Made by a program: the position numbers and the translations under genes
The notes under the pieces: generated by a model
Told to the model about the DNA's origin: nothing
Database searches by the model: none
The model's input: only the letters and a program-made list of their open reading frames with translations
Shown: one piece after another, positions 17,269 through 27,200 of the stretch
Position numbering within the stretch: the first letter of the stretch is position 1
Layout: every line of letters starts with the position of its first letter
NCBI GenBank assembly: GCA_024280115.1
Contig: JAJRQT010000210.1
Coordinates: forward strand, 1-64,000
Origin: Bacteroidota bacterium
GTDB taxonomy: Bacteria > Bacteroidota > Bacteroidia > Cytophagales > Cyclobacteriaceae
Direction of reading: 5' to 3'
Length of the DNA stretch: 64,000 bases

Positions 17269-18690
17269 ATGAAAATTAAGAAACTTTTGATTGCAACGCT
17301 CATAGCCATTTTCAATATGAACGCGGGTTATGGTCAATATTTTAAGGTTAAACCCAGGGTCTTTGTTTTGACCGATATTGAAAATGAACCGGATGACGCC
17401 CAATCGCTGGTTCGATTCATGACCTACACAAATCATTGGGATGTTGAAGGAATTGTGGCTACGACCTCCTGCTGGCAGCGAGACAAAACAGCAGCATGGA
17501 GAATTCACCAAATAGTTGATTCCTATGGTAAAGTCCGCGATAACCTCGAAAAACATGAACAAGGATATCCATCATATGAATATATGAAAAGCATTATTAA
17601 ATCGGGAATTCCGAAATTTGGAATGGAAGGCGTTGGAGAAGATCAAGACTCAGAAGGATCTGATTGGTTGATCAAATGTCTCGAAAAGGATGATGAAAGG
17701 CCCGTTTATGTCCAGGCTTGGGGAGGTGTTAATGTACTGGCCCAGGCCTTGTGGAACATGGAACGTACAAGAACGAAATCAGAATTGGAGGCAATCGTAA
17801 AAAAAATACGGGTTTACACCATTTCGGATCAGGATGATTCAGGTCCATGGATAAGGAAAAATTTCCCAAAATTGTTTTATGTGGTAAGTCCGGGATATGG
17901 AGAAAATGGAGGAGGTCAATATCACTTTGCGACATGGCCAGGTATTTCTGGTGATAAATTTCACGGACGATTTGATGGCCCGGATTTCTCACTTGTTGAC
18001 AATCCCTGGCTCGATGAAAACATTCGAAAAAATCATGGACCGTTGGGAGCAGAACATCCTCATACAAAATATTTAATGGAGGGAGACACCCCTTCATTTC
18101 TTGGGTTGGTTAATAATGGCTTGAATAATCCCGAGCATCCCAACTATGGTGGTTGGGGAGGCAGGTATGAATTGTATATTCCACCAACTAAAAAATATAT
18201 GTATGGGCCGGAAACCCGGCCAATCTGGACTGATACCCAGGATGAGGTTTATAGCGAAATTACCAAACGCCATCATACCAGCAACCATGCCACCATATGG
18301 CGGTGGAGAGAAGCCTATCAGCATGATTTTGCTGCAAGAATTGATTGGAGCAATACAGCAGATTACAACATGGCCAACCACCCACCGATAGCTAAACTTG
18401 ATCATGCAAATGAAATCACCGTGAAGTCTGGAGCTACGGTTCAACTCAGTGCAAAGGGTTCTTTAGACCCTGATAATGATGAACTGAAATATCATTGGAT
18501 TCATTATCAGGAAGTTGGAACATTAAATGATTATAGGTTGAAAATGGAAAATTCAGACCAAATGGCAATGACATTCATCGCACCTAAAACGGATAAAGCA
18601 AAGACAATACACTTTATACTCGAAGTGACCGACAATGGAGTGCCAAGCCTGACGAGGTATCAGCGAGTCATTGTGAATGTGTTTCCATAA
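17269..18690 (+). CDS. DUF1593 nucleoside-hydrolase-like secreted protein
   Basis: 473 residues with a signal peptide (cleavage about 22-24, NAGYGQ). The first ~300 residues are a DUF1593 (Sde182-type) domain with the inosine/uridine nucleoside hydrolase fold: the N-terminal calcium-site motif appears as LTDIENEPDD, followed by EGIVATTSCWQ, VYVQAWGGVNVLAQAL and YTISDQDDSGPW. The last ~95 residues (HPPIAKLDHANEITVKSG to the end) form the Ig-like Sde182 C-terminal domain, with SLDPDNDELKYHW. The N-glycosidase fold suggests cleavage of a glycosidic bond in a secreted glycan, but no reaction is known to me for this family. Palindromic repeats of one family flank the gene on both sides. Confidence 0.85.
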   Translation: MKIKKLLIATLIAIFNMNAGYGQYFKVKPRVFVLTDIENEPDDAQSLVRFMTYTNHWDVEGIVATTSCWQRDKTAAWRIHQIVDSYGKVRDNLEKHEQGYPSYEYMKSIIKSGIPKFGMEGVGEDQDSEGSDWLIKCLEKDDERPVYVQAWGGVNVLAQALWNMERTRTKSELEAIVKKIRVYTISDQDDSGPWIRKNFPKLFYVVSPGYGENGGGQYHFATWPGISGDKFHGRFDGPDFSLVDNPWLDENIRKNHGPLGAEHPHTKYLMEGDTPSFLGLVNNGLNNPEHPNYGGWGGRYELYIPPTKKYMYGPETRPIWTDTQDEVYSEITKRHHTSNHATIWRWREAYQHDFAARIDWSNTADYNMANHPPIAKLDHANEITVKSGATVQLSAKGSLDPDNDELKYHWIHYQEVGTLNDYRLKMENSDQMAMTFIAPKTDKAKTIHFILEVTDNGVPSLTRYQRVIVNVFP

Positions 18691-18737
18691 CCGGCGAGGC
18701 TTATGTCAATATGTTAAGTTTCAATGATCTGTTCGCC

Positions 18738-18814
18738 ATGGTTTGTGTCCTCACAAACCATATATTTCGGTCTGAGAGGATCTGCCTACTGGCAAAGGCA
18801 AGCACAGACCGAGG
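18738..18814. repeat. double-palindrome intergenic repeat, copy 3
   Basis: A perfect hairpin, ATGGTTTGTG-TCCT-CACAAACCAT (18738-18761), is followed by a second inverted pair, CGGTCTG (18769-18775) and CAGACCG (18805-18811), with TGCC-TACT-GGCA inside. CACAGACCGAGG (18803-18814) is the exact reverse complement of CCTCGGTCTGTG in copy 2. The rest of the 285-base gap up to 18975 is AT-rich and holds no gene. Confidence 0.6.
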
Positions 18815-18975
18815 CGCTATGACCAAGAAAATTGCTTAATTTATTGATATTGACAGCGGGGTAGGGAAAATTGTGAATTTATCGGATTAAAATATAAATG
18901 AAGAATATCTATAAAAATCAGAAAAGATATTATAAAAATAGAGACTTAATATTAACTCATTTAAAACCCACTATC

Positions 18976-20403
18976 ATGAATGTTAAATTTTTTTATTTTT
19001 TATTAGGAATTATACTGTTAGTAAGTTGCTCAACCCAAAAAGAAAATATTCACAACCCAGAGGCTGACAATTCACTAAAACCTTATGTTTCAAATCCAAA
19101 ATACTGGCAATACAAAGGGCAACCTGTGCTGCTCCTCGGGGCAACTGACAATGATAATTTGTTCCAATCTCCGGACGTAATAGAACAACTTGATTTGTTG
19201 GCTAAAAATGGGGGAAATTATATCCGCAATACCATGAGCAGTCGCGATTCGCTTAATGTTTGGCCTTTTAAAATGATTGATAACGGGAAATATGATCTGA
19301 ATGGATGGAATACTGAATACTGGAGCAGGTTTGAAAAGCTTCTCAACGCTGCCGATGAAAGGGATATAATTGTTCAGATTGAATTGTGGGATCGATTTGA
19401 CTTTTCTATGGACTTCTATAAACTGAATCCATTCAATCCGGAAAACAATATTAATTACGATTCTTTGATTGGAATGGCTTCCTCCTATCCAAAACACCCT
19501 GCAAGAGATTTGCAGCCTTTTTTTCACACGATACCAGGCCTACCGCTCTATAAAAAGTCATTGGATGAGCTAAGGAAATACCAGGAAAAATACATTGACA
19601 AAATGTTACATTATACATCGCAACATGGAAATGTTCTTTTTTGTATGAACAATGAAACCTCAACGCCGAAGGAATGGGGATTGTATTGGATGAAATACAT
19701 TTCCAACAAATCTGAAGAAGCAGGCAAAAAAGTCTTTGTGACAGATATGTTTGATCATTACTTTACACCTAATTCCTGCGAGCGATGTAAATATGAGGTC
19801 GAAAATCCGGAGCTTTATCAATTTGTGGATGTATCTCAGGTAAACTCCAGAAACTTTGGACAGATGCATTGGGATTCCCTGAAATGGATAGTGGAATCGA
19901 GAAATGAGGTGCAGCCTTTAAGGCCGGTTAATTGTGTGAAAACTTATGGAGGCATGAATTCCAGTTGGGGATCTGGCAGCAATCAGGATGGGGTTGAGCG
20001 TTTCGTACGACAAATGTTACTCGGGGTTGCGGCCGGCCGACACCACCGGAGTCCTTATGGGAATGGGAACAGTGAAAAAGCCCTTGCTTCATTGCGATCC
20101 ATTCGGAAAATTGAAGAATCGGTAAAATTCTGGGATTTGAAACCTGCCATGGAAATTCTGGGAGACAGAACAGACAATGAAGCCTATGCCGCCAGAAAGG
20201 CTGATGAAGTCTATGTAATTTATTTTCCATTGGCTGGATCAGTGACCGTTGAACTGGCTGCTGCTACTGATCAATACAAAATTAACTGGATTGATATTAG
20301 AACTGGGCAGGATCAGGAAATTGATGTTGACGAAAACTCCAGGAAAATAGAGCTTACCAGTCTAAGGGAAACCGGAGGGTTTTATATTTTAAACAAGAAT
20401 TAA
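18976..20403 (+). CDS. GH140/DUF4038-like TIM-barrel lipoprotein
   Basis: The start at 18976 gives a textbook lipoprotein signal (MNVKFFYFLLGIILLVSCST, Cys18). An in-frame ATG at 18898 would add 26 hydrophilic residues before it and is less likely. The protein (475 residues) opens with a YWQYKGQPVLLLGATD strand and then shows the pattern of a DUF4038-type TIM barrel: LLAKNGGNYIRNTMSSRD, RDIIVQIELWDRFDF, NVLFCMNNETST (Glu of NNET a candidate catalytic acid) and GGMNSSWGSG. The C-terminal ~90 residues (ILGDRTDNEAYAARK onward) form a small beta-sandwich. The next gene begins four bases after its stop and encodes a second protein of the same class. Substrate unknown; a plant-type side chain is possible. 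Confidence 0.75.
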   Translation: MNVKFFYFLLGIILLVSCSTQKENIHNPEADNSLKPYVSNPKYWQYKGQPVLLLGATDNDNLFQSPDVIEQLDLLAKNGGNYIRNTMSSRDSLNVWPFKMIDNGKYDLNGWNTEYWSRFEKLLNAADERDIIVQIELWDRFDFSMDFYKLNPFNPENNINYDSLIGMASSYPKHPARDLQPFFHTIPGLPLYKKSLDELRKYQEKYIDKMLHYTSQHGNVLFCMNNETSTPKEWGLYWMKYISNKSEEAGKKVFVTDMFDHYFTPNSCERCKYEVENPELYQFVDVSQVNSRNFGQMHWDSLKWIVESRNEVQPLRPVNCVKTYGGMNSSWGSGSNQDGVERFVRQMLLGVAAGRHHRSPYGNGNSEKALASLRSIRKIEESVKFWDLKPAMEILGDRTDNEAYAARKADEVYVIYFPLAGSVTVELAAATDQYKINWIDIRTGQDQEIDVDENSRKIELTSLRETGGFYILNKN

Positions 20404-20407
20404 AAAA

Positions 20408-21889
20408 ATGGGCGGCAATTCCAATTATCTAATACTTCTATTACTCATTACAATGGTTGGTTGTAGTGGAAATTCTGAAAATAGTAATGCCCAACATAAA
20501 TCTGATCTGCTGAAACCGCGATTAAGTGTATCAGAAGATAAAAGATACCTGGAACTCGATGATGGAAAACCTTTTTTTTGGCTGGGTGGAACTGCCTGGG
20601 GAATGTCGGAATGGTTAACACGCGAGCAAGTGGATCATTATCTCGATGATCGAAAAGAAAAAGATTTTAACCTTGTTCAGATATGTTTGTTTTGGGGGAA
20701 AAGAGAAGATGATCCTCTCAATTTTACAGTAAATCCACCCAATGCCTATGGGTTTAAGGCCTTTCACGAAGTAGATGGAAGCCCTGATCCTTCACGACCA
20801 TTATTGAATGAAGGTGGAACACCACAAAATCCAAATGATTATTGGGATCATGTGGATTATATCATCCAGGCTGCTAATGAAAGAAATATGTTCGTAGCAA
20901 TATTACCTGTGTGGGGAAGACGATATGTGAATGCTATACACAAGCGTTTTTCTAAGAAAGTATTTTCAATTTCCGGGATGAAAGATTACGGAGATTTTCT
21001 GGGGGATCGTTTCAAAGTTTATGATAACATCATCTGGGTACTGGGGGGCGATGTGCAAGCTGATTCAGGAGGCAATTTTTTGAACTATTACAGGTCCATG
21101 GCTGAGGGGATTATTGCTGGAATTACCGATGAAGCAATTAAGTGGGATGAGCCTTCTGAATTATGGGATTATGCACTGATGACCTATCATCCTGATGGCG
21201 CACCTTTAAAAAATTCATCTCTTTGGTTTCACAATGATCCCTGGTTGGATTTTAATATGATAGAAACATTTAAGTGGCGCGATTCAGTTTATCTGGCAAT
21301 ACAGCACGATTATCAGCTAAGTAACCCGGTAAAACCAACTGTTATGGGGGAACCGGCATACGAAGGAAATAAAAATCCATATGGAGAAATTATAAAAGGA
21401 ATTCATATGAGAGGGCAGGCTTATCAGAGTATTTTTGGAGGCGCTGCAGGCTTCACTTATGGAGGGTTTCGGGATGAAGAAAGAAACGGACCTTTGTTCA
21501 GTCCCTTTAAGGGTTGGGAAAAATTGTTAGATATGGAAGGGGCAAATTCCATGAAATATGTGAAGGCCTTTTGTCTTAGGCACAATTGGCCAGACTGGAC
21601 CCCGGCCAATAATGTGATAAAGTCCAGCCGGGGAGAAGGGGCATTACAAAAGGTTGCTGTGTATTCTAAAAGTACTGGTGAATATATCATTTACTTTCCC
21701 GAAAACAGCGATGCAATAATTGATTTATCAGTACATGGTAAAAAGGCAGAAAAAATACTTGCACAATGGTACGATCCTAAATCTGGAGATTATACTGAAA
21801 AATCTCCAGTGGCTATTATAGATAATGGTATGGAAGCAAGCCCTCCCAAAAATTGGTCGGATTCTATACTTATATTAACATTAAAATAG
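20408..21889 (+). CDS. GH140-like (DUF4038) glycosidase lipoprotein
   Basis: 493 residues with a lipoprotein signal (LLLITMVGCSG). The DUF4038/GH140 TIM barrel is clear: DDGKPFFWLGGTAWGMSEWL near the start, then NLVQICLFWGK, NMFVAILPVWGRRY, NIIWVLGGDVQAD, LMTYHPDG, PTVMGEPAYEG (Glu a candidate catalytic residue) and GAAGFTYGG. The C-terminal ~80 residues (GALQKVAVYSKSTGEYIIYFP onward) match the collagen-binding-like beta-sandwich that follows this barrel. The characterised GH140 enzyme is an apiosidase acting on rhamnogalacturonan II. Residues specific for apiose cannot be judged here. It is surely co-transcribed with the gene four bases upstream. Confidence 0.85.
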   Translation: MGGNSNYLILLLLITMVGCSGNSENSNAQHKSDLLKPRLSVSEDKRYLELDDGKPFFWLGGTAWGMSEWLTREQVDHYLDDRKEKDFNLVQICLFWGKREDDPLNFTVNPPNAYGFKAFHEVDGSPDPSRPLLNEGGTPQNPNDYWDHVDYIIQAANERNMFVAILPVWGRRYVNAIHKRFSKKVFSISGMKDYGDFLGDRFKVYDNIIWVLGGDVQADSGGNFLNYYRSMAEGIIAGITDEAIKWDEPSELWDYALMTYHPDGAPLKNSSLWFHNDPWLDFNMIETFKWRDSVYLAIQHDYQLSNPVKPTVMGEPAYEGNKNPYGEIIKGIHMRGQAYQSIFGGAAGFTYGGFRDEERNGPLFSPFKGWEKLLDMEGANSMKYVKAFCLRHNWPDWTPANNVIKSSRGEGALQKVAVYSKSTGEYIIYFPENSDAIIDLSVHGKKAEKILAQWYDPKSGDYTEKSPVAIIDNGMEASPPKNWSDSILILTLK

Positions 21890-22426
21890 GCCGCAATAAA
21901 ACTGAGCGATTCCTTTTACTTATTGGGTATTCAATACCTGAATGTTAAATAATCTGGTATTTATTGAACAATGCAATCCTGAATATTAGCTATTTTATTA
22001 AGGCATTTAATTATCAATATAATTTCGATTATTACTGTTATTAATAACATAATGCAAGATTTGTGTTTGATATATAAATTATTAAAACTATAATGCAAGA
22101 ATATTTCTGAAAAAAGAAAGATTTTGAAAGCTTTAGTGTTCGCTTATTTGGATAGATCCTTTCATTGATAAATAGGAAAAATTAAATCAAAAAATATAAA
22201 TGAGTTATTCTGGATCAACAATAAAAAACAGAAACGGAGCCAAGAAATGAAATGAGTTTTGTTTTATATGTTGAAATATATTGTTAAATTAAGTCTAAGT
22301 ATAACTGAGCACCTGATTATCGGACGCAAGATTAATTTCCTTAACCGACAAGAAAAATTTAAATCTAATGATTAGCATTTCATAATTGATATACGAATCC
22401 AAAATCGCTTAAATAATGATCAATTC
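21890..22426. other. AT-rich gap upstream of the sigma factor gene
   Basis: 537 very AT-rich bases without a gene. A 13-base palindrome GGTATTCAATACC lies at 21926-21938, just after the GH140-like stop. The 11-base word ATAATGCAAGA occurs at 22049 and again at 22090, exactly 41 bases apart, about four helical turns, which could be paired regulator sites. The promoter of the sigma/FecR genes is presumably here, but I cannot place it. Confidence 0.45.
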
Positions 22427-23041
22427 ATGATTAATATTCAGGACACTTGGCAAAAAATTGTTGAAGAAAATGATCAGAAAGCTTTTAATGTTTTTTTCGA
22501 TCATTTTTATCCAAGATTATTCAGATTTTCTATTCAGTTTGTTAAATTCCCTTCGGGTGCAGAGGAGGTAGTATCGGATGTTATATTTAATCTATTGAAA
22601 GACAGATCAAGGCTTAAGAGTATTACAAGAATAAATGCCTACCTGTATCAATCTGTTAAAAATAAAAGTTTTTCCTGGCTGAGAGATCAAAAGAAAAACC
22701 TCAATTTAGAAAGTATAGAACAGGTTGAAGACTACATCATTGATGAATCAACAACAATTTCAATAATACATAAGGATCAGGATATCTACGATCTTTTGGA
22801 AAGGACAGTCACTAAATTACCTGCTCAACGCCAAATGGTTTACAGGCTTGTCCGGGAGGAAGGTCTATTTATTGCAGAAGTGGCAGAGTTATTGGGCCTA
22901 TCTATAAGAACTATCGAAAAACATCTGGAACTTGCTGTTAAAGAATTGTGTCAGCATCTGAAAGCGCAATTAGAAAACCAGAGACAGCATCCGAGAATAA
23001 GAAAAATCTTTCCAAGAAATATTATTTCCTTCCTATTCTAA
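22427..23041 (+). CDS. ECF RNA polymerase sigma factor
   Basis: 204 residues with both sigma-70 regions of a group IV (ECF) factor. Region 2 lies at about residues 8-80 (AFNVFFDHFYPRLFRFS, then VSDVIFNLLKDR). Region 4 lies at about 120-180, with KLPAQRQMVYRLVREEG and the helix-turn-helix IAEVAELLGLSIRTIEKHL. This is the usual form in Bacteroidota glycan-uptake loci. It is followed by a FecR-type anti-sigma gene 70 bases downstream and a SusC with an STN signalling domain, so it should activate the transporter genes when substrate binds the receptor. Confidence 0.93.
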   Translation: MINIQDTWQKIVEENDQKAFNVFFDHFYPRLFRFSIQFVKFPSGAEEVVSDVIFNLLKDRSRLKSITRINAYLYQSVKNKSFSWLRDQKKNLNLESIEQVEDYIIDESTTISIIHKDQDIYDLLERTVTKLPAQRQMVYRLVREEGLFIAEVAELLGLSIRTIEKHLELAVKELCQHLKAQLENQRQHPRIRKIFPRNIISFLF

Positions 23042-23111
23042 AAAAATATCATTTTCTATTACGTGAATGATAAGGCACTGTGTCATAATTGTAGTACATC
23101 AAAATCCTGGA

Positions 23112-24152
23112 ATGAACAAGAACGATATCTACGCAGTCATTTCCCGTTATTTAACAAAGACTACCATTGATGAGGATGAAGAACACCTAAAATCCTGGAT
23201 TAGTGAAAAAGAAGAGAATAAATCATTGATTGAACACATGGTAAATCATTGGAATTCTCCGGGGGATAGGAGATTTAGCATTTTGAAAAGCGAGGAAATA
23301 AAAAAAGAAATTTGGAATAAGGCGAATCAAAAGCAGACTTTTAGTTTAGGTGCTGCCAAAAGGAAAAGTACTTTTGCTTTTTTGAGGTACGCAGCGGTTT
23401 TCTTAATCTTTATCGGTTCAATTTCTGTTATTTATTTTCAATTATACAAGGAGTCTTCCAAGCAATCAATTTACCGGTTAATTTCTAAATCCAATAGTGC
23501 CGGTAGAAAATCAACAATTCACCTGAACGATGGTTCCGTTGTATTTTTAAATTCAGAAAGCGAAATATCCTATCGGGAGATATTTTCTGATACTGCCAGG
23601 ATTATTTGGCTCACAGGAGAAGCTTTTTTTGAGGTTGCCCATGATGCCACTAAACCATTTTATGTTATTTCACAAAACTTGAAAATTAAAGCATTAGGCA
23701 CATCATTTAATGTTTCAGGTTATTCTGATGCTGATGCGGTGAAAGTCAGCTTATCAACAGGCAAGGTCCTCGTAAATAAATTTGACTCCTTGATCGGTGA
23801 TGATGAGTCTGTTGTAATTGAATTAATACCGGGTCAGGAAGTTTCCTTCCAAAAAAGCACGAATATCTTTTCACCTGTTTCAACTTACGATGTTGTAGAA
23901 GCAGAGGGTTGGAAAGATGGCGTTTTATATTTTAAGCATGCAAAATTAAATGAAATTGTCAAAAAACTTGAACGATGGTATGGAGTAAAAATTGAAATCA
24001 ATAAACCATCTAAAGAAGTGAGTTATACAGGATTGTTTGAGAGACAGAATCTGGAAAATGTTCTCCATAGTATTGGTTTTGTTGCCAATTTTGATTTTAA
24101 AATAAATGCAGATAAAGTATTGTTAAACTTTAAAAATGAAAAATATGAGTAA
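23112..24152 (+). CDS. FecR-family anti-sigma factor
   Basis: The start at 23112 (MNKNDIYAVISRYL) is chosen; an in-frame ATG at 23067 would add 15 residues that do not fit the family. The protein (346 residues) has a cytoplasmic sigma-binding N-terminus (~1-85), one transmembrane helix (about 92-112, FLRYAAVFLIFIGSISVIYF), a periplasmic FecR domain (STIHLNDGSVVFLNSES, WLTGEAFFEVAHD, IKALGTSFNVSGY) and a C-terminal DUF4974 domain (LNEIVKKLERWYGVKIEI). The DUF4974 domain contacts the STN domain of the cognate receptor. It sits between the sigma gene and susC, and two strong hairpins separate it from susC. Confidence 0.93.
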   Translation: MNKNDIYAVISRYLTKTTIDEDEEHLKSWISEKEENKSLIEHMVNHWNSPGDRRFSILKSEEIKKEIWNKANQKQTFSLGAAKRKSTFAFLRYAAVFLIFIGSISVIYFQLYKESSKQSIYRLISKSNSAGRKSTIHLNDGSVVFLNSESEISYREIFSDTARIIWLTGEAFFEVAHDATKPFYVISQNLKIKALGTSFNVSGYSDADAVKVSLSTGKVLVNKFDSLIGDDESVVIELIPGQEVSFQKSTNIFSPVSTYDVVEAEGWKDGVLYFKHAKLNEIVKKLERWYGVKIEINKPSKEVSYTGLFERQNLENVLHSIGFVANFDFKINADKVLLNFKNEKYE

Positions 24153-24170
24153 ACCAGAGACGTAAAAAAA

Positions 24171-24202
24171 GACCGATAATAATTGGGGAATTATTATCGG
24201 TC
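24171..24202. promoter_or_regulatory. 14-bp perfect hairpin between fecR and susC
   Basis: GACCGATAATAATT (24171-24184), loop GGGG, AATTATTATCGGTC (24189-24202). It starts 18 bases after the FecR stop and is preceded by seven A's but has no T-run after it. On the plus strand it is therefore not a classic terminator; on the minus strand it would end in T's. It could limit read-through or protect the 5' end of a processed susC mRNA. Confidence 0.7.
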
Positions 24203-24210
24203 AGTACAAG

Positions 24211-24244
24211 GCATTGCCGAAGAGTCGATAAACCCAGGCAATGC
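24211..24244. promoter_or_regulatory. second hairpin in the susC leader
   Basis: GCATTGCC (24211-24218) pairs with GGCAATGC (24237-24244) over an 18-base loop. It lies eight bases after the first hairpin and 35 bases before the susC ATG, so the susC leader can form two consecutive stem-loops. Confidence 0.5.
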
Positions 24245-24279
24245 ATTTAATTATTGTTTTATAATAATCATTCAAAATT

Positions 24280-27200
24280 ATGAAAATAAAATTATTAAGA
24301 CTATTAATTTATGCCATGAGACTATCTTTTATTGGTATATTTTTGCAGTGTCTGCTATTAAACCTACTTATAGCAGGTAATATTGAAGCTCAGAAATACT
24401 CAAGCGTCAAGGAAGTTGTAATAAGTATTGACGTGAAGGATGCTTCAGTTATCCAATTATTTAATGAGTTGGAACAGAAAACAGAATTTCAATTCACCTA
24501 CGATGATAATGTTGTTTCAAATAATAAAACGAAAATCAGCATTACCGGCCAGCAAAAGAGTATCGAGGAAATTTTATTGGAGGTTTCAAAGCAGGCAAAA
24601 CTTCGTTTTAAGCAGGTTAACAACAACATTAATGTAAACCCCCTTAAAAACAGGTCAGAAAGTAAATCCATTGAGATTATTATCCAGGGCACCACAGTCA
24701 CAGGCCGGATCACATCTTCTGAGGATGAGTCCGGACTACCTGGTGTAAATGTAATTGTAAAAGGAACGCTTGAAGGAACAGTAACTGATATCGATGGTAA
24801 TTATAAGCTCGATGTTCCCGGTGAAAGTTCGATTTTGGTCTTCAGCTCTGTAGGATTTATAACAGAAGAAATTTTGGTTGGCGGTCAATCCGTCATTGAT
24901 ATCGTTATGGTCGCAGATATTAAGAGTTTATCCGAAGTAGTAGTGACAGCTTTTGGTATAGAAAGAGAGAAGAAAGCCCTGGGGTACTCTGCACAGGAGC
25001 TGGAAGGAGAAGAATTATCATCCGCAAGGGAAATCAACGTGGCCAATTATCTTACCGGTAAAGTGGCAGGAGTACAGGTATCAAATCCCGCAGCAGGAAC
25101 AGGTGGATCAACAAACGTAACCATTCGTGGAAATAGTTCGCTGACCGGAAGTAACCAGCCTTTATATGTTGTGGATGGCATTCCAATAATAAACCAGGGG
25201 AACAGTTCCAGTGGAGCCGGACTTTGGGGAGATAATGATTATGGCGATGGAATTGGTAATATTAATCCGGATGATGTAGAATCAATTACGGTATTAAAAG
25301 GACCAAACGCTTCAGCGCTGTACGGTTCGCGTGGTGCAAATGGTGTAATAGTAATTACAACAAAATCCGGTAAATCAAGAAAGGGCATCGGTGTGGAATT
25401 CAATTCCACAACATCGATTCAAAAGATCAACCTGGTTCCTGAGCGACAGAATAAATATTCTACGGGTTATGAAGGTACAAACTTGTATGGAAGTATTGTT
25501 GAAATAGATGGAGAGTCCTATGAAACTATGCCTGCATGGCATGGTGATAGTTGGGGGCCTCCTCTGGACGGGCGAAGGGTTGTTTCAGATCCATTTCTTA
25601 TGCCCGGTGAAGATCCCCGACCGTTTACGCTTCTTCCTCAGGATCCTAACAATGCCAGAAATTTTTACGAAACCGGGTTGGTTGCAAACAATATGATTTC
25701 TTTTACCGGTGGAACTGAAAATACAACAGCAAGATTATCAATCGGCAATACGTATAATAAAGGAATTATACCCAATAGTTCAGGAAACAGAAATACAATA
25801 AATCTAAGAGTAAACAGCAAGCTTACCGATAGATTATCTTTCGATAGCAAGGTTAACTACACAAATGCAAAATTTGACAATCGACCTAATTTGGGATCAA
25901 GTGGCGATAATGTCACCTATGCTTTAGCTGTAATGGGCAGATACGTACCAATGGACTTTTTGAAAGAACATTATGAAGAGACTAAAAGCCGGGGCAATTT
26001 TCCCGGAGTTCGATTGGGTAACCCGTATTATACTGTCAATGAATTAAAGAACAATGATGAAAGAAATCGTGTCATTGGCTTTGTTTCCCTAAGATATGCG
26101 TTTACAGATTGGTTGAGTTTATCTCTCAGATCAGGTCTTGACTGGTACACGGATGAAAGGCAAAAAACCTGGCCAGTAGGAGCCAGGGGACGTTCCAACC
26201 GGGATGGCAGATTAGTTGAAACAGTCATTAACTCGAAGGAAATGAACTCAGATTTTCTTTTAACGGCAGCCGGAGATTTATCCAGTAATTTTACAGGGTC
26301 ATTTACAGTAGGAGGGAATTTATTAACACAATATACCTCCATAACTGGTTGGGATGCCCGCGATTTTAAGGCTCCGGGAGTATTTCATGTAAGTAATGCT
26401 CAGGATATTCGTCCGTCAAATAGCTTAAGGGAAAAAGAAATTCAATCTCTGTATTTTATGGGGCAGTTGGCTTATAAAAACTATCTGTTCCTGGATATTA
26501 CCGGTCGGAATGACTGGTCTTCTGCCTTGGGTACGGGCAATTACTCATTTTTCTATCCATCTGTAAGCCTGGGTTGGGTATTTACGGATGCATTCGAAAT
26601 GAACTCGGACTTTTTTACATTTGGTAAACTAAGAGCTTCCTGGGCACAGGTGGGTAACGATTCTGAACCCTATCTGACTCAAAGCGGCTACAATTCTTAT
26701 ACTACAAGTTATAATGGTCAGGGATATGCTTCTATGAGCAGCAGAATACCGGCGTTTGATTTGAAAAATGAACTTACTGAGTCACTTGAATTTGGGCTCG
26801 ACTTCAGGTTTTTTAAAAACCGGATTGGACTGGACATGACATACTATGATGGCAGTACAAAAGACCAAATCTTACCTGTTCAGATATCAAACAGTAGTGG
26901 TTATCGAACTGTAGTAATCAATGCAGGGGAAATTAAAAACAGCGGTCTTGAGGCTGTATTGAATGCTGGAATCATTCGATCAAGCGGAGGTTTCAACTGG
27001 GATTTAAGCTTTAATTATGCTAAGAACAATTCGGAGGTGGTTGAGCTCGCTCCGGGTATAGAAACCTATCTTTTGGTAGATAATTATCCTAATGATATAG
27101 AAGCCAGACCAGGAGAAGCTTTTGGAAATATAATAGGTTATAAATACAAGCGAAGCCCGGATGGAAGAAGAATTGTAGGATCAGGCGGTAATTATTCCAG

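Noticed and set aside
24171..24202. Hairpin after fecR as a simple intrinsic terminator
   Set aside because: There is no T-run on the plus strand, and susC downstream must be expressed; a leader or processing role is preferred.
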